A DNA stretch of 64,000 nucleotides from Helicobacter pylori (GCF_001653475.1 NZ_CP011487.1:744001-808000); one strand, 5' to 3'. Positions 29,391 to 40,738 are shown, counted from the first letter of the stretch. Notes: a model not told the origin generated them from the letters alone. Numbers and translations are program-made.

Positions 29391-29615
29391 GCATAAGTAA
29401 CAATAAATTAAAAACACTCTAAAGTTAAAATAAAATTTGACTTTGTTAAAAAAATTATGATAGCATAGCGGAGCATTACGGAATTCAACACTTGTGGCAT
29501 GCGCCACTTATTAGCATCTTTTGGTTACACTAATTTTTTAAGAATGCTTTAGCTTTTTGTATTTTTATCTTAATTGCAACAAACTAGAAATCTCTTTTTG
29601 TTAAAAGGAAATTTA

Positions 29616-30932
29616 ATGAACGAAAACGCGTCTACGCACAAAAGTTCGCACAAAGTCAAAACACACACGCCAGTGAGCGGTTATCACATTGAAGATTTAC
29701 GCACCTACCCTACTGAAAAGCTTTTAGAAATCGCTAACAAGCTCAAAGTGGAAAACCCCCAAGAGTTCAAACGACAAGACTTGATGTTTGAAATTTTAAA
29801 AACCCAAGTCACGCAAGGCGGTTACATTCTTTTTACTGGGATTTTAGAAATCATGCCTGATGGCTATGGCTTTTTAAGGGGGTTTGATGGGAGTTTTTCA
29901 GACGGACATAACGACACTTATGTCAGCCCTTCTCAAATCAGGCGTTTTGCTTTAAGGAATGGCGATATTGTTACCGGTCAAGTGCGATCCCCCAAAGACC
30001 AGGAAAAATACTACGCCCTTTTAAAAATAGAAGCCATCAATTATTCGCCTTCAGATGAGATTAAAAACCGCCCTTTGTTTGACAATCTAACCCCCCTATT
30101 CCCTGATGAACAGATCAAATTAGAATACGAATCCACTAAAGTTACCGGCAGAATGCTAGATTTATTCAGCCCTGTGGGGAAAGGTCAAAGGGCTTTGATC
30201 GTCGCACCACCAAGGACTGGTAAAACAGAGCTGATGAAAGAACTCGCTCAAGGCATCACTTCTAACCACCCTGAAGTGGAGCTGATTATTCTTTTAGTGG
30301 ATGAGCGCCCTGAAGAAGTTACAGATATGCAACGAAGCGTTAAGGGTCAAGTTTTTAGCTCCACTTTTGATTTACCGGCAAACAACCACATAAGAATCGC
30401 TGAATTAGTCCTAGAAAGGGCTAAAAGGCGGGTAGAAATGGGAAAAGATGTGGTGGTTTTATTGGATTCTATCACCCGTTTAGCAAGAGCGTATAACGCT
30501 GTAACGCCTTCAAGCGGTAAGGTTTTAAGTGGGGGCGTGGATGCGAACGCCTTGCACAGGCCCAAACGCTTTTTTGGAGCCGCAAGGAATATTGAAGAAG
30601 GTGGGAGCTTGACGATTATCGCTACTGCATTGATTGAAACGGGATCGAGAATGGATGAGGTGATTTTTGAAGAATTTAAAGGCACCGGGAATAGCGAAAT
30701 TGTTTTAGCGAGGAATATTGCAGACAGGCGCATTTATCCGGCCTTTGATATTTTAAAATCCGGCACGCGAAAAGATAATATCTTGCTTGGCAAAGACCGC
30801 TTGACTAAAGTGTGGGTTTTAAGGAATGTGATGCAACAAATGGATGACATAGAAGCCTTAAGCTTTGTGTATTCTAAAATGCAACAAACTAAGGACAATG
30901 AAGAATTTTTAAATTTAATGAATGAAAAATAA
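29616..30932 (+). CDS. rho: Transcription termination factor Rho
   Basis: Rho is a hexameric RNA helicase that ends transcription. The N-terminal RNA-binding domain ([12 protein letters not shown]), the Walker [12 protein letters not shown], the [12 protein letters not shown] box and [16 protein letters not shown] (Walker B) are all present. I start it at ATG 29616 behind AAAGGAAA (438 residues). A TTG 14 codons upstream is possible. It corresponds to HP0550. Confidence 0.97.
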   Translation: MNENASTHKSSHKVKTHTPVSGYHIEDLRTYPTEKLLEIANKLKVENPQEFKRQDLMFEILKTQVTQGGYILFTGILEIMPDGYGFLRGFDGSFSDGHNDTYVSPSQIRRFALRNGDIVTGQVRSPKDQEKYYALLKIEAINYSPSDEIKNRPLFDNLTPLFPDEQIKLEYESTKVTGRMLDLFSPVGKGQRALIVAPPRTGKTELMKELAQGITSNHPEVELIILLVDERPEEVTDMQRSVKGQVFSSTFDLPANNHIRIAELVLERAKRRVEMGKDVVVLLDSITRLARAYNAVTPSSGKVLSGGVDANALHRPKRFFGAARNIEEGGSLTIIATALIETGSRMDEVIFEEFKGTGNSEIVLARNIADRRIYPAFDILKSGTRKDNILLGKDRLTKVWVLRNVMQQMDDIEALSFVYSKMQQTKDNEEFLNLMNEK

Positions 30933-30968
30933 AATCCCTAATTAATCCCATTAAATTAAAAAAGTGTC

Positions 30969-31733
30969 ATGAAAATAGGCGTTTTTGATAGCGGTGTGGG
31001 AGGGTTTAGCGTTTTAAAAAGCCTTTTGAAAGCGCAATTATTTGATGAAATCATCTATTATGGCGATAGCGCTAGAGTGCCTTATGGCACTAAAGACCCC
31101 ACCACGATCAAGCAATTTGGCTTAGAGGCTTTGGATTTTTTCAAACCGCACAAGATTGGATTATTGATTGTGGCATGCAACACAGCGAGCGCTCTGGCTT
31201 TAGAAGAGATGCAAAAGCATTCTAAAATCCCAATTGTAGGCGTGATTGAGCCAAGCATTTTAGCGATCAAACAACAAGTGGATAAAAACGCCCCTATTTT
31301 AGTGTTAGGGACAAAAGCGACGATTCAATCTAACGCTTATGACAACGCCCTGAAACAGCAAGGCTATTTGAATGTTTCGCATTTAGCCACTTCTCTTTTT
31401 GTGCCTTTGATTGAAGAAAATATTTTAGAGGGCGAATTGTTAGAAACTTGCATGCGTTATTATTTCACTCCATTAGAGATCTTACCTGAAGTGGTTATTT
31501 TAGGTTGCACGCATTTTCCCTTGATCGCTCACCAAATTGAGGGCTATTTTATGGAACATTTTGCCCTTTCAACGCCCCCCCTACTCATCCATTCTGGTGA
31601 TGCTATTGTGGAATATTTGCAGCAAAAATACGCCCTTAAGAAAAATGCGTGCGCATTCCCCAGAGTGGAATTTCATGCGAGCGGCGATGTCATTTGGCTA
31701 GAAAAACAGGCTAAAGAATGGCTCAAATTGTAA
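30969..31733 (+). CDS. murI: Glutamate racemase
   Basis: MurI (also called glr) makes D-glutamate for peptidoglycan. The two catalytic Cys regions VACNTASA (about residue 70) and LGCTHFPLI (about residue 181) and the start FDSGVGGFSVL are intact. It has 254 residues, a normal length. The 3' end of this gene is the known insertion site of the cagPAI, and the gene is complete here. It corresponds to HP0549. Confidence 0.97.
   Translation: MKIGVFDSGVGGFSVLKSLLKAQLFDEIIYYGDSARVPYGTKDPTTIKQFGLEALDFFKPHKIGLLIVACNTASALALEEMQKHSKIPIVGVIEPSILAIKQQVDKNAPILVLGTKATIQSNAYDNALKQQGYLNVSHLATSLFVPLIEENILEGELLETCMRYYFTPLEILPEVVILGCTHFPLIAHQIEGYFMEHFALSTPPLLIHSGDAIVEYLQQKYALKKNACAFPRVEFHASGDVIWLEKQAKEWLKL
31703..31733 (+). 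repeat. Left direct repeat (attachment-like site) of the cagPAI
   Basis: The last 31 bases of murI, including its stop codon, match my memory of the 31-bp direct repeat that flanks the cagPAI. The right copy would lie beyond the window end, so the pair cannot be compared here. Confidence 0.55.
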
Positions 31734-31780
31734 CGCTAATAAAAATTTAGAGTCAAAATACCTCCATTCCAAAAAAGGGC

Positions 31781-31800
31781 TATAGCTCACGCTATAAGGG
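31781..31800. repeat. Short inverted repeat after murI
   Basis: TATAGC and GCTATA pair perfectly around the loop TCAC. It could be a weak terminator or the remnant of a mobile element end. Confidence 0.35.
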
Positions 31801-31890
31801 TATTGTGTTGATTATGAAGCGCCTTAAGGGATCCATGAAAAGCGTTTTAAAACAAAGAATGTCTGATGGTTATATTCAAAAAAGAATTGC

Positions 31891-32076
31891 CTATCTACAG
31901 ACTTGTAAAATAGCGCTAAAGATATTCTTCTCATCACTTTGCAAATTCTCAAAGAAAGACTTTTTGCCCACAAAAATAAGATTTTCTTTTGCCCTAGAAA
32001 TAGCGGCATTCAAGCGTTTAGAATCCAGCAAGAAAGAAAGATTGCCATCAGTTTTCACGGTGGAATAAATATCAGC
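31891..32076 (-). pseudogene. C-terminal remnant of a superfamily I (DNA2/UPF1-like) helicase
   Basis: Reading the minus strand from 32076 to the stop at 31891-31893 gives about 61 residues. They contain SKRLNAAISRAKENLIFVGK, the motif VI region of UPF1/DNA2-type helicases (conserved Arg). Only the C-terminus remains. By position it matches HP0548, listed as a putative DNA helicase. The upstream part is cut off at the tnpB remnant. Confidence 0.7.
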
Positions 32077-32351
32077 TTAACCGATCTATCTTAAACGCTT
32101 CATTCTATCAAATCATCTCTTTTTTAGACTACCAACAAAAACATAATGGCAAATTGTTAATGAAAGTTCCCCCACAATATACAAGTAAGACTTGCCATTG
32201 TTGCAAGAATATCAAGCTTAAATTAAATCATAGGGAATATTTGTGTTTAGAATGCGGGTATATAGAACACAAAGACATCAACGCTTGCGAACAATATTTT
32301 AAGCAAAGGGTTAAGTCTTTTTGGAGTAAGAAATATCCATGCAGACTTTAA
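32067..32351 (+). pseudogene. C-terminal remnant of IS605-family tnpB (orfB)
   Basis: The plus-strand frame encodes LNRSILNASFYQI, then KVPPQYTSKTCHCCKN and CLECGYIEHKDINA. This is the TnpB C-terminus with its zinc ribbon (C-x2-C twice) and the last RuvC Asp. The N-terminal half is missing, so it is not functional. TnpB proteins are RNA-guided nucleases of IS200/IS605 elements. The frame abuts the helicase remnant within about 10 bp, which marks the insertion or deletion point. Confidence 0.8.
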
Positions 32352-32401
32352 AGAACAAAGCCTTTTGGGTTAGTGTTCATTAGGGTGCGTTAGTTAAGAA
32401 G

Positions 32402-32421
32402 CCCCTTGCTTTAACAAGGGG
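32402..32421. mobile_element. Hairpin resembling an IS605-family right end; may also terminate cagA
   Basis: CCCCTTG and CAAGGGG pair perfectly around CTTTAA, 51 bp after the tnpB stop. IS200/IS605 elements carry such subterminal hairpins. It also lies 24 bp beyond the cagA stop and could stop transcription from both sides. Confidence 0.5.
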
Positions 32422-32444
32422 TGTTTCTAGTGTTCCTCGATCCT

Positions 32445-35400
32445 TTAAGATTTCTGGAAACCACCTTTTGTATTAGTGTTTTTGACTCCATGTTCTACAT
32501 TTTTTTTCGTCAAGTCGTAAGAACCTGTAGAAAATGTGTTGGTCAAAAATTGCACAAAGCCAGACTTAGTGTCTTTTATGACACTGTTCAACTTGGTGGA
32601 AAACTTGAACGAATCAGAATAATCTTTCATGTTCTTTTGGTTGAATCCAATTTTATCATACTCCGTCAAAGGAGTGCTTCCCACATTGTGTGCAACTATC
32701 TTATCGTTCACGAGCTTGAGCCACTCAGGGTTTTTTTGCGTTAGCATGCCGGTCGCTTTGTCATTGATTGCTCCATTTTTGACATTGCTATTAATGTGCG
32801 TGTGGCTGTTAGTAGCGTAATCGTCCAATCTCGTTTGCAAACTAGCAGACACTTGTTTTGCGCTTTCAACCCATAGATTCAAAACATTCTTTTTTGTAGA
32901 ATCTTTGAGATCATCCATCGTCTGTTCTAGTTTGCCAAAATAACCTGCTTTAGCTTCTGATACTGCCTGATCGAGATTGCCAATTCTACGAGTCAATTCT
33001 TGTTTCTTTGAAAGCCCTACTTTACTGAGATCATCAACCGCAGCGTATCTACTCAAAGGGAAGTCTTTTTGATTTGCCTCGTTGAGTTGGTCGATTTTTG
33101 CATTTATTGTTGATGCAGCTTTGTTGAGTCGGTCAATTTTTTCACTTACCTTTCTCTTCAAAGGAAAGTCTGCTTGATTTGCCTCGTTAAGTTGGCCAAT
33201 TTTTACATTTATTGTTGATGCAAGTTTGTTGAGTCGGTCAATTTTTTCACTTACCTTTTTAGCAACTTGAGTGTAAATGGGCTCTTCAGGGCTAGCTGCT
33301 TGTCCGGCTTTCTTTTTATTGACTTGAGCGTAAATGGGCTCTTCGTTGTTTTTGAGTCCATTACTATTGTTATTGGATTTTCCAAAAAGTTTCTCACTCA
33401 ATTCTTTCCTGATGTCCGAAAAATTTTTGGAGAGCCCTACGGCTTCTGTTTTAGATAACCCATTACCGACTAGGACTCCATTCACACTATTTTTAACGGA
33501 TTGTAGATCAGAACTTTTTCCAACATTGGAACTTTCATTTTTTTGATCCAATGATAAGTTTTTGAGTTCGGCTAGGGCTTGCTCTACCCCACTGAAATCG
33601 CCTGTTGCTTTAGCCACTGATACCTCCTGATTGAGATTTTCAACTTTATCCGTTATCTTTTGATTGATGGACACATCCTTAATGGAATTTTCAAGGTCGC
33701 TTTTTGCTTGTGTTACCTTACTGAAATCCTTATTTGTGCCATTTTTGAAATCATTCAAAGCTGCATTAAGGTTTTCAATTTTTGAAATCCATTCTGGATT
33801 GATGCCTAAATCTTTCACCGAGCCTTTAAGGGCTTTTAGCGTTTCTTCTGCCTTGCTGAAATCCTTATTTGTGCCATTTTTGAGTTCATCAAAAGATTTG
33901 CCAAAGTCTTTCAAATTCTTGTTGATATTTTCAAGTTTATCAGACAATTCGCTCCTAATACCTTTAAGATTCTGAACGTAAGTGGCCGCTCTTGCCTCCC
34001 TACTAGCCTCTTTATTGATAAGCGCAAAAATCTTATCTTTTTGGCTGTTAGCTTGAGCTTTTGCTTCCATTCTATTTTTGTTTTCGTTTCTGCTCTCCAA
34101 TTTTTTCGCTATTTCTTTCTCTAAATGCTCTCGTTTCCTTAGAGATTTTTCAAGATCTTTCTGAGCTCGTTTCACTTCATCATAATTGCCTGTGTTTTTA
34201 GCTTCAGCTACAGCTTGATTGAAGTTTGAAACTTTTCCAACCAATTCTTTGTTGTTGTTCAAAAAGTCTTTGATGAACTTATGAGATTCTTGTCGGGACA
34301 ATCCTTTAGTCCACAGTTTATCTTCTAAATCTCGCCTTATATGATTAGTGATAGCGAGATTATTTAAATTAGGCAAATTAAAGGTGGCTACCTTGCTAAG
34401 ATTTGCTTCCAAATGGGAAACGCCATTCGTAGCGCCCACACCCTTATCAGGACTCTTGGAGGCGTTGGTGTATTTGAAATTAGAATAATCAACAAACATC
34501 ACGCCATCATGTTCTAGGTTACCTTGAAGAATGGTTTTTGTCTCCCTATCTAAAGCTCTATCTTGTTTTTTCCCATAATCTTTGAGAGTGTAGCTCAATT
34601 CCCCATTACCAAACTCAGTAACTAAAGCTAAATGACCTTTGTCTTTTTTAGAAACAAAAGCAACATGATCGTTCCCTAGAGCGTCTAAATAAGCCTTAGA
34701 GTCTTTTTGGAAATTTCCAATCTCATTTTGGAATTTTTCTTTCTCTTCCTTGCTCAAGCTGTTCAATTTAGCATTGTTTTTTACAAGAAATTCCATGAAA
34801 TCCACTTTGTTTTGGATCTCTTCTTGACTCAACGCTTGTTTCAAACCTGTGAGTTGGTCTTTTTTGTAGAGATAGAAGCTAGGATCTTTAATCCCATCCT
34901 CATTACCCGCTATGATTAACCCACTGCCGTTACGAAGATGCACATTAATGAGTGTGGCCACATTGTTGCCTTGTTGGTTTTTATAACCAACGGTGGCGTT
35001 CCAATCATGCCTAGCTTCAGGGCCACCATTATCCCCATACAATAATGAAACTTTTTCAGGTTCTATGTTACTATGACTCCCCATTAGCACAGAAGATAGA
35101 GCGTTATTGTGGATCAATAATTGATTGAACTTGTAATTAGGATCATTGTCAGCGACACCCTCAACATCCAACATTTCCATATCACCAAGAGTGAATTTAG
35201 AAAAATTACCCCTTTCATCAAGCAAATCTCTAGCTTCAGGCGGTAAGCCTTGTATGTCGGTGGTGGTAGTGGCTAAATTTTGTTCAAAATCAGGCACTGG
35301 CTCTTGATGGAGCACTTCTTTGAGATCGGAAGATTGTTTTTTGTTGAATACAAATGATAAAAAAATATCAAGCCAATCCCCACCAGCAGGCTCTCCATTT

Positions 35401-36008
35401 TTTTCCGCTTCTTGCCTTTCTTTCAAAGATTCATCAAACACGCCCATGAATTTTTGATCCGATCGGATTTGATTCCCTATGATAATTCCTGCAAAAGATT
35501 GTTTGGCAGACCTCAAAAACTCTGCTTTTTCTTTATCATCAGAGATAGGGGGTTGTATGATATTTTCCATAAAATTTCGGATTGCTCGGGTGTTGATTTT
35601 AGACGGATCTTTTTGAAGGGACACCCAACTCGTAAAAATTTGGTAACGCTGATCCCCAAATTTCTGAAAGCTCTCTACGGAAGAATTTACAGCAATGAGA
35701 TTGTCTTTGTTGATTAAATCATTGCTCTTATTGATAAAGTCTGAAAAATACTGATTCTTCTTGGCAGGATTTTTGATCGCTTTATTGGCGTATTCTTCCC
35801 TTAGTTGCGAGATTTTCTCAAAAGCTTGCCTATTATCCCTATCATTCTTATCAACGATTGGTTTTTGATCGGGATCAAATGAAGCGGCAGCACTATCAAC
35901 TTTAATGAAAGCTGCTTGAAGATTATTGATAAATCGTTGCGGATCAAAATCCGTTTGGCTTGGTGTTTGATTTGGTGTTGTTGTTTGATCAATGGTTTCG
36001 TTAGTCAT
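32445..36008 (-). CDS. cagA: CagA effector protein (cytotoxin-associated antigen A)
   Basis: CagA is delivered into gastric epithelial cells by the Cag type IV system, where Src and Abl kinases phosphorylate EPIYA tyrosines and the protein disturbs SHP2 and PAR1/MARK. The 1187-residue protein begins [10 protein letters not shown]. It has the usual N-terminal domain, coiled-coil middle (about residues 600-870) and a basic C-terminal secretion tail. Only two tyrosine motifs exist: EPIYA at 890-894 and EPIYT at 909-913. No C or D motif follows. Instead two 35-residue repeats (918-952 and 953-987) each end in FPLKR or FPLSR, like the CM/MKI sequence. This is an AB-type CagA. Confidence 0.98.
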   Translation of the reverse strand: MTNETIDQTTTPNQTPSQTDFDPQRFINNLQAAFIKVDSAAASFDPDQKPIVDKNDRDNRQAFEKISQLREEYANKAIKNPAKKNQYFSDFINKSNDLINKDNLIAVNSSVESFQKFGDQRYQIFTSWVSLQKDPSKINTRAIRNFMENIIQPPISDDKEKAEFLRSAKQSFAGIIIGNQIRSDQKFMGVFDESLKERQEAEKNGEPAGGDWLDIFLSFVFNKKQSSDLKEVLHQEPVPDFEQNLATTTTDIQGLPPEARDLLDERGNFSKFTLGDMEMLDVEGVADNDPNYKFNQLLIHNNALSSVLMGSHSNIEPEKVSLLYGDNGGPEARHDWNATVGYKNQQGNNVATLINVHLRNGSGLIIAGNEDGIKDPSFYLYKKDQLTGLKQALSQEEIQNKVDFMEFLVKNNAKLNSLSKEEKEKFQNEIGNFQKDSKAYLDALGNDHVAFVSKKDKGHLALVTEFGNGELSYTLKDYGKKQDRALDRETKTILQGNLEHDGVMFVDYSNFKYTNASKSPDKGVGATNGVSHLEANLSKVATFNLPNLNNLAITNHIRRDLEDKLWTKGLSRQESHKFIKDFLNNNKELVGKVSNFNQAVAEAKNTGNYDEVKRAQKDLEKSLRKREHLEKEIAKKLESRNENKNRMEAKAQANSQKDKIFALINKEASREARAATYVQNLKGIRSELSDKLENINKNLKDFGKSFDELKNGTNKDFSKAEETLKALKGSVKDLGINPEWISKIENLNAALNDFKNGTNKDFSKVTQAKSDLENSIKDVSINQKITDKVENLNQEVSVAKATGDFSGVEQALAELKNLSLDQKNESSNVGKSSDLQSVKNSVNGVLVGNGLSKTEAVGLSKNFSDIRKELSEKLFGKSNNNSNGLKNNEEPIYAQVNKKKAGQAASPEEPIYTQVAKKVSEKIDRLNKLASTINVKIGQLNEANQADFPLKRKVSEKIDRLNKAASTINAKIDQLNEANQKDFPLSRYAAVDDLSKVGLSKKQELTRRIGNLDQAVSEAKAGYFGKLEQTMDDLKDSTKKNVLNLWVESAKQVSASLQTRLDDYATNSHTHINSNVKNGAINDKATGMLTQKNPEWLKLVNDKIVAHNVGSTPLTEYDKIGFNQKNMKDYSDSFKFSTKLNSVIKDTKSGFVQFLTNTFSTGSYDLTKKNVEHGVKNTNTKGGFQKS
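33048..33257 (-). repeat. Two tandem 105-bp repeats in cagA
   Basis: Copy one is 33153-33257 and copy two is 33048-33152. They encode 35-residue units from [11 protein letters not shown] to DFPL(K/S)R and differ at only a few residues. They occupy the place where EPIYA-C or -D segments normally lie. Confidence 0.9.
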
Positions 36009-36100
36009 TGTTTCTCCTTTCTATACCCAAATTTTGTATCAAAGACTGCTAAAAATCGCTACACGCTTTGAGTAGTCAATTCATGTCTTTGAACATTCTC

Positions 36101-36106
36101 ATTATA
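36101..36106 (-). promoter_or_regulatory. cagA -10 element
   Basis: TATAAT on the minus strand lies about 93 bp before the cagA ATG, consistent with a long cagA leader. AAAGGAG just before the ATG is the ribosome binding site. Confidence 0.65.
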
Positions 36107-36409
36107 CCACAATATCAAGCATTTTTTCATTGATATTGTTAATATTGAAAAAGTCCAATCATTGCAAGCGTCTAAAGGCTAGGAAGAATTCACATTTTTA
36201 CCCACAATTAACAAAAACTTGCTAGAATAGACAAATCTTGACAAGAAAAGAAATTAAAAAATGAGCCTTTGATGAAGAAATCAAATGCAGTGCTAAAGTC
36301 ATGGTTGGAGGCAAGGTGGGTGCATGAAGCGTTTTAAAAATAGTTTGGTTTGTGTGTGTGTGTCATGCTTACCATAGTACATGTTTGTGATTAGGTGTTT
36401 GTGATCCAC
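36107..36409. other. cagA-cagB divergent intergenic region
   Basis: This AT-rich stretch separates cagA (minus) from cagB (plus). It holds a (TG)n run at about 36352-36362 and a 21-codon ORF (36272-36337) without clear support. Promoter elements for cagB cannot be fixed; TAGAAT near 36222 is a candidate -10. Confidence 0.5.
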
Positions 36410-36640
36410 ATGGAAAATAAATCAATAATAGGACAGATTTTCAAAGACAGCTTCAAAAAAAGTTTCTTTAGTGGTTTATGGAGTTGCTTAAAATGGAGTT
36501 TTATTCTCACTCTGATCAGCTTGGGTTTGTTTTTGCTTGTTTTTAGGTTTCAACCTGAGACAATTAAAAAATACATCAAAGATCCTAAAGATCTGCAATT
36601 CTACAACGACTTGAGGAACAAAAAAGGTTGGGACAAGTAG
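36410..36640 (+). CDS. cagB: CagB, small membrane protein
   Basis: The 76-residue protein has one membrane helix (FILTLISLGLFLLVFRF) and a charged C-terminal tail. I start it at ATG 36410 (MENKSIIGQ); GTG starts at 36395 and 36404 are possible. It matches CagB by position between cagA and cagC. Its function is unknown, and it is reported as not needed for secretion in general. Confidence 0.75.
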   Translation: MENKSIIGQIFKDSFKKSFFSGLWSCLKWSFILTLISLGLFLLVFRFQPETIKKYIKDPKDLQFYNDLRNKKGWDK

Positions 36641-36767
36641 GTTTATTGTTTCTAATTGCGTCAATAATCAAACAAAAGTGTCGGTTTTTATTTGAATCAA
36701 AAAGGATGCACACAGACCAATTAATCTAGTGGCACTTGCGTGGAAGTGTAAAAATATTTTTTTTTGG

Positions 36768-36773
36768 TATAAT
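36768..36773 (+). promoter_or_regulatory. -10 element for cagC
   Basis: TATAAT lies 31 bp before the cagC ATG and would drive the cagC-to-cagF transcript. Confidence 0.6.
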
Positions 36774-36804
36774 CACACCATTATTTCAATCTGAAAGGAA
36801 ACGC

Positions 36805-37152
36805 ATGAAATTTCTTACAAGAATCACTGACAGCTACAAGAAAGTTGTAGTAACTTTAGGGCTAGCGATGACAACCAATCCTTTAATGGCGTTCAACAGT
36901 CCTGCAACAGGCGTTACTGAGACTAGATCTTTGGTTGTTCAGATCATTTCTGTTTTAGCGATCGTAGGTGGTTGTGCTCTAGGGGTCAAAGGCATAGCGG
37001 ATATTTGGAAAATCTCTGATGACATCAAAAGAGGTCAAGCGACTGTTTTTGCTTATGCGCAGCCCATAGCTATGTTAGCGGTGGCAGGCGGTATTATCTA
37101 TTTGAGCACTAAGTTTGGCTTCGATATTGGCACGAGTGGAGGAGCTAGCTAA
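36805..37152 (+). CDS. cagC: CagC, VirB2-like pilin
   Basis: The 115-residue protein has a signal-like N-terminus ending near NPLMA and two hydrophobic helices (VVQIISVLAIVGGCALGVKG and AYAQPIAMLAVAGGIIYLS), the plan of VirB2 pilins. VirB2 subunits build the T4SS pilus. I chose ATG 36805 behind AAAGGAA. It corresponds to HP0546. It overlaps the region of the cagD ribosome binding site. Confidence 0.9.
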   Translation: MKFLTRITDSYKKVVVTLGLAMTTNPLMAFNSPATGVTETRSLVVQIISVLAIVGGCALGVKGIADIWKISDDIKRGQATVFAYAQPIAMLAVAGGIIYLSTKFGFDIGTSGGAS

Positions 37153-37153
37153 A

Positions 37154-37777
37154 TTGAACAACAATAATAGTAATAAAAAACTAAGAGACTTTTTTTTGAA
37201 AGTTCTCTTGAGTCTCGTTGTTTTCAGTTCGTATGGGTCGGCAAATGATGGTGATCAAGCAAAAAAAGAAGCTCTAGAAAAAGAAAAAAACACTCCCAAT
37301 GGGCGTGTTTATACGAATTTAGATTTTGATAGTTTCAAGGCGACTATCAAAAATTTGAAAGACAAGAAAGTAACTTTCAAAGAAGTCAATCCCGATATTA
37401 TCAAAGATGAAGTTTTTGATTTCGTGATTGTCAATAGAGTCCTTAAAAAAATAAAGGATTTGAAACATTACGATCCCATTATTGAAAAAATCTTTGATGA
37501 AAAGGGTAAAGAAATGGGATTGAATGTGGAATTACAGATCAATCCTGAAGTGAAAGACTTTTTTACTTTCAAAAGCATCAGCACGACCAACAAACAACGC
37601 TGCTTTTTATCATTGCGAGGAGAAACAAGAGAAATTCTATGCGATGATAAGCTGTATAATGTTTTATTGGCCGTATTCAATTCTTATGACCCTAATGATC
37701 TTTTGAAACATATTAGCACCATAGAGTCCCTCAAAAAAATCTTTTATACGATTACATGTGAAGCGGTCTATCTATAA
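37154..37777 (+). CDS. cagD: CagD, exported T4SS accessory protein
   Basis: The 207-residue protein starts at TTG 37154 behind GGAGGAG. It has a signal peptide ([17 protein letters not shown]) and a mature alpha/beta domain with two Cys residues. CagD is a dimeric periplasmic or surface-associated protein needed for full CagA delivery. It corresponds to HP0545. The longer frame from 37115 would overlap cagC. Confidence 0.9.
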   Translation: MNNNNSNKKLRDFFLKVLLSLVVFSSYGSANDGDQAKKEALEKEKNTPNGRVYTNLDFDSFKATIKNLKDKKVTFKEVNPDIIKDEVFDFVIVNRVLKKIKDLKHYDPIIEKIFDEKGKEMGLNVELQINPEVKDFFTFKSISTTNKQRCFLSLRGETREILCDDKLYNVLLAVFNSYDPNDLLKHISTIESLKKIFYTITCEAVYL

Positions 37778-37785
37778 AGAGAGGG

Positions 37786-40737
37786 GTGTTTGTGGCAAGC
37801 AAGCAAGCTGACGAACAAAAAAAGCTAATCATAGAGCAAGAGGTTCAAAAGCGGCAGTTTCAAAAAATAGAAGAACTTAAAGCAGACATGCAAAAAGGTG
37901 TCAATCCCTTTTTTAAAGTCTTGTTTGATGGGGGGAATAGGTTGTTTGGTTTCCCTGAAACTTTTATTTATTCTTCTATATTTATATTGTTTGTAACAAT
38001 TGTATTATCTGTTATTCTTTTTCAAGCCTATGAACCTGTTTTGATTGTAGCGATTGTTATTGTGCTTGTAGCTCTTGGATTCAAGAAAGATTATAGGCTT
38101 TATCAAAGAATGGAGCGAGCGATGAAATTCAAAAAACCTTTTTTGTTTAAGGGCGTGAAAAACAAAGCATTCATGAGCATTTTTTCCATGAAGCCTAGTA
38201 AAGAAATGGCTAATGACATCCACTTAAACCCAAATAGAGAAGACAGACTTGTGAGTGCTGCAAACTCCTATCTAGCGAATAACTATGAATGTTTTTTAGA
38301 TGATGGAGTGATCCTTACTAACAACTATTCTCTTTTAGGCACAATCAAATTGGGGGGCATTGACTTTTTAACCACTTCCAAAAAAGATCTCATAGAGTTA
38401 CACGCTTCTATTTATAGCGTTTTTAGGAATTTTGTTACCCCTGAATTCAAATTTTATTTTCACACTGTTAAAAAGAAAATCGTTATTGATGAAACCAATA
38501 GGGATTATAGTCTTGTTTTTTCTAATGATTTTATGCGAGCCTATAATGAGAAACAAAAGAGAGAAAGTTTTTATGATATTAGTTTTTTTCTGACCATAGA
38601 GCAAGATTTATTAGACACTCTCAATGAACCCGTTATGAATAAAAAGCATTTTGCAGACAATAATTTTGAAGAGTTTCAAAGGATTATTAGAGCCAAGCTT
38701 GAAAACTTCAAGGATAGGATAGAGCTCATAGAAGAGCTATTGAGTAAATACCACCCCACTAGATTAAAAGAATACACCAAAGATGGGGTTGTTTACTCCA
38801 AACAATGCGAGTTTTACAATTTTCTTGTGGGAATGAATGAAGCTCCTTTTATTTGCAACAGAAAAGACTTGTATCTCAAGGAAAAAATGCATGGCGGGGT
38901 GAAAGAAGTTTATTTTGCCAATAAGCATGGAAAAATCTTAAATGATGATTTGAGTGAAAAATATTTTAGCGCTATTGAGATTAGTGAATACGCCCCTAAA
39001 TCACAGAGCGATTTGTTTGATAAGATCAACGCTCTAGACAGCGAATTCATCTTTATGCATGCTTATTCGCCTAAAAACTCACAGGTTTTAAAGGACAAAC
39101 TGGCTTTCACCTCTAGAAGAATTATTATTAGTGGAGGCTCTAAAGAGCAAGGCATGACTTTAGGTTGTTTGAGCGAATTAGTGGGTAATGGTGATATTAC
39201 GCTAGGCAGTTATGGTAATTCTTTAGTGCTGTTTGCTGATAGCTTGGAAAAAATGAAACAAAGCGTTAAGGAATGCGTCTCTAGTCTTAACGCTAAAGGT
39301 TTTTTGGCCAACGCAGCGACTTTCTCTATGGAAAATTACTTTTTTGCCAAACATTGCTCTTTTATTACGCTTCCTTTTATTTTTGATGTAACTTCTAATA
39401 ATTTTGCTGATTTCATCGCTATGAGGGCTATGAGTTTTGATGGCAATCAAGAGAATAACGCTTGGGGTAATAGCGTCATGACGCTAAAAAGCGAGATCAA
39501 TTCGCCTTTTTATCTGAACTTCCACATGCCTACTGATTTTGGTTCAGCTTCAGCAGGACACACTTTGATACTGGGATCAACCGGTTCAGGTAAGACGGTG
39601 TTTATGTCAATGACTCTAAACGCTATGGGACAATTCGCTCACCATTTTCCTGCTAATGTCAGCAAAGACAAGCAAAAGCTCACTATGGTCTATATGGATA
39701 AAGATTATGGCGCTTATGGGAATATTGTCGCAATGGGTGGGGAGTATGTCAAGATTGAGCTAGGGACAGATACAGGATTAAATCCTTTTGCTTGGGCGGC
39801 TTGTGTGCAAAAAACCAATGCAACAATGGAGCAAAAACAAACAGCTATTTCTGTTGTCAAAGAGCTTGTGAAAAACTTAGCAACCAAAAGCGATGAAAAA
39901 GACGAAAATGGCAACAGCACCACTTTTAGCCTAGCAGATTCTAATACGCTTGCAGCGGCAGTAACCAACCTTATCACAGGAGATATGAACCTAGATTATC
40001 CCATCACTCAACTGATTAATGCTTTCGGAAAAGACCACAATGATCCTAATGGGCTTGTCGCGCGATTAGCGCCTTTTTGCAAATCAACCAATGGTGAATT
40101 TCAATGGCTTTTTGACAATAAAGCAACCGATCGCTTAGATTTTTCAAAAACGATTATTGGCGTTGATGGGTCAAGTTTCTTAGACAATAATGATGTTTCG
40201 CCCTTTATTTGTTTTTACCTTTTCGCTCGTATCCAAGAGGCAATGGATGGGCGTAGATTTGTCTTAGATATTGATGAAGCTTGGAAATATTTAGGCGATC
40301 CAAAGGTCGCTTATTTTGTAAGAGACATGCTAAAAACTGCAAGGAAAAGAAACGCTATTGTCAGACTTGCGACTCAAAGCATCACTGATCTTTTGGCTTG
40401 CCCTATTGCTGATACTATTAGAGAACAATGCCCTACAAAGATTTTTTTGAGAAACGATGGGGGCAATCTTTCTGATTACCAAAGACTAGCTAATGTTACA
40501 GAAAAAGAATTTGAAATCATCACTAAGGGGCTAGATAGGAAAATTCTCTACAAACAAGATGGAAGCCCTAGCGTTATCGCCAGTTTTAATTTGAGAGGCA
40601 TTCCTAAAGAATATTTGAAAATTTTATCCACAGACACTGTATTTGTCAAAGAAATTGACAAGATTGTCCAAAACCATAGTATTATAGATAAATATCAGGC
40701 CCTAAGGCAGATGTATCAACAAATAAAGGAGTATTAA
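37786..40737 (+). CDS. cagE: CagE, VirB3/VirB4-type T4SS ATPase
   Basis: CagE powers assembly and substrate transport at the inner membrane. The N-terminus has two VirB3-like membrane helices (about residues 63-103) fused to a VirB4 ATPase. Walker A is GSTGSGKT at 597-604; [14 protein letters not shown] is the Walker B region. The 983 residues match the reference length when started at GTG 37786; GTG 37792 fits the GAGGGG ribosome binding site slightly better. It corresponds to HP0544. Confidence 0.97.
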   Translation: MFVASKQADEQKKLIIEQEVQKRQFQKIEELKADMQKGVNPFFKVLFDGGNRLFGFPETFIYSSIFILFVTIVLSVILFQAYEPVLIVAIVIVLVALGFKKDYRLYQRMERAMKFKKPFLFKGVKNKAFMSIFSMKPSKEMANDIHLNPNREDRLVSAANSYLANNYECFLDDGVILTNNYSLLGTIKLGGIDFLTTSKKDLIELHASIYSVFRNFVTPEFKFYFHTVKKKIVIDETNRDYSLVFSNDFMRAYNEKQKRESFYDISFFLTIEQDLLDTLNEPVMNKKHFADNNFEEFQRIIRAKLENFKDRIELIEELLSKYHPTRLKEYTKDGVVYSKQCEFYNFLVGMNEAPFICNRKDLYLKEKMHGGVKEVYFANKHGKILNDDLSEKYFSAIEISEYAPKSQSDLFDKINALDSEFIFMHAYSPKNSQVLKDKLAFTSRRIIISGGSKEQGMTLGCLSELVGNGDITLGSYGNSLVLFADSLEKMKQSVKECVSSLNAKGFLANAATFSMENYFFAKHCSFITLPFIFDVTSNNFADFIAMRAMSFDGNQENNAWGNSVMTLKSEINSPFYLNFHMPTDFGSASAGHTLILGSTGSGKTVFMSMTLNAMGQFAHHFPANVSKDKQKLTMVYMDKDYGAYGNIVAMGGEYVKIELGTDTGLNPFAWAACVQKTNATMEQKQTAISVVKELVKNLATKSDEKDENGNSTTFSLADSNTLAAAVTNLITGDMNLDYPITQLINAFGKDHNDPNGLVARLAPFCKSTNGEFQWLFDNKATDRLDFSKTIIGVDGSSFLDNNDVSPFICFYLFARIQEAMDGRRFVLDIDEAWKYLGDPKVAYFVRDMLKTARKRNAIVRLATQSITDLLACPIADTIREQCPTKIFLRNDGGNLSDYQRLANVTEKEFEIITKGLDRKILYKQDGSPSVIASFNLRGIPKEYLKILSTDTVFVKEIDKIVQNHSIIDKYQALRQMYQQIKEY

Positions 40738-40738
40738 A

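Noticed and set aside
31805..32068. Plus-strand 87-codon ORF after murI
   Set aside because: The minus strand here encodes the helicase remnant motif; the plus-strand protein shows no family features.
36272..36337. 21-codon ORF (MKKSNAVLKSWLEARWVHEA at its start) between cagA and cagB
   Set aside because: No ribosome binding site of quality and no family; the length is expected by chance.
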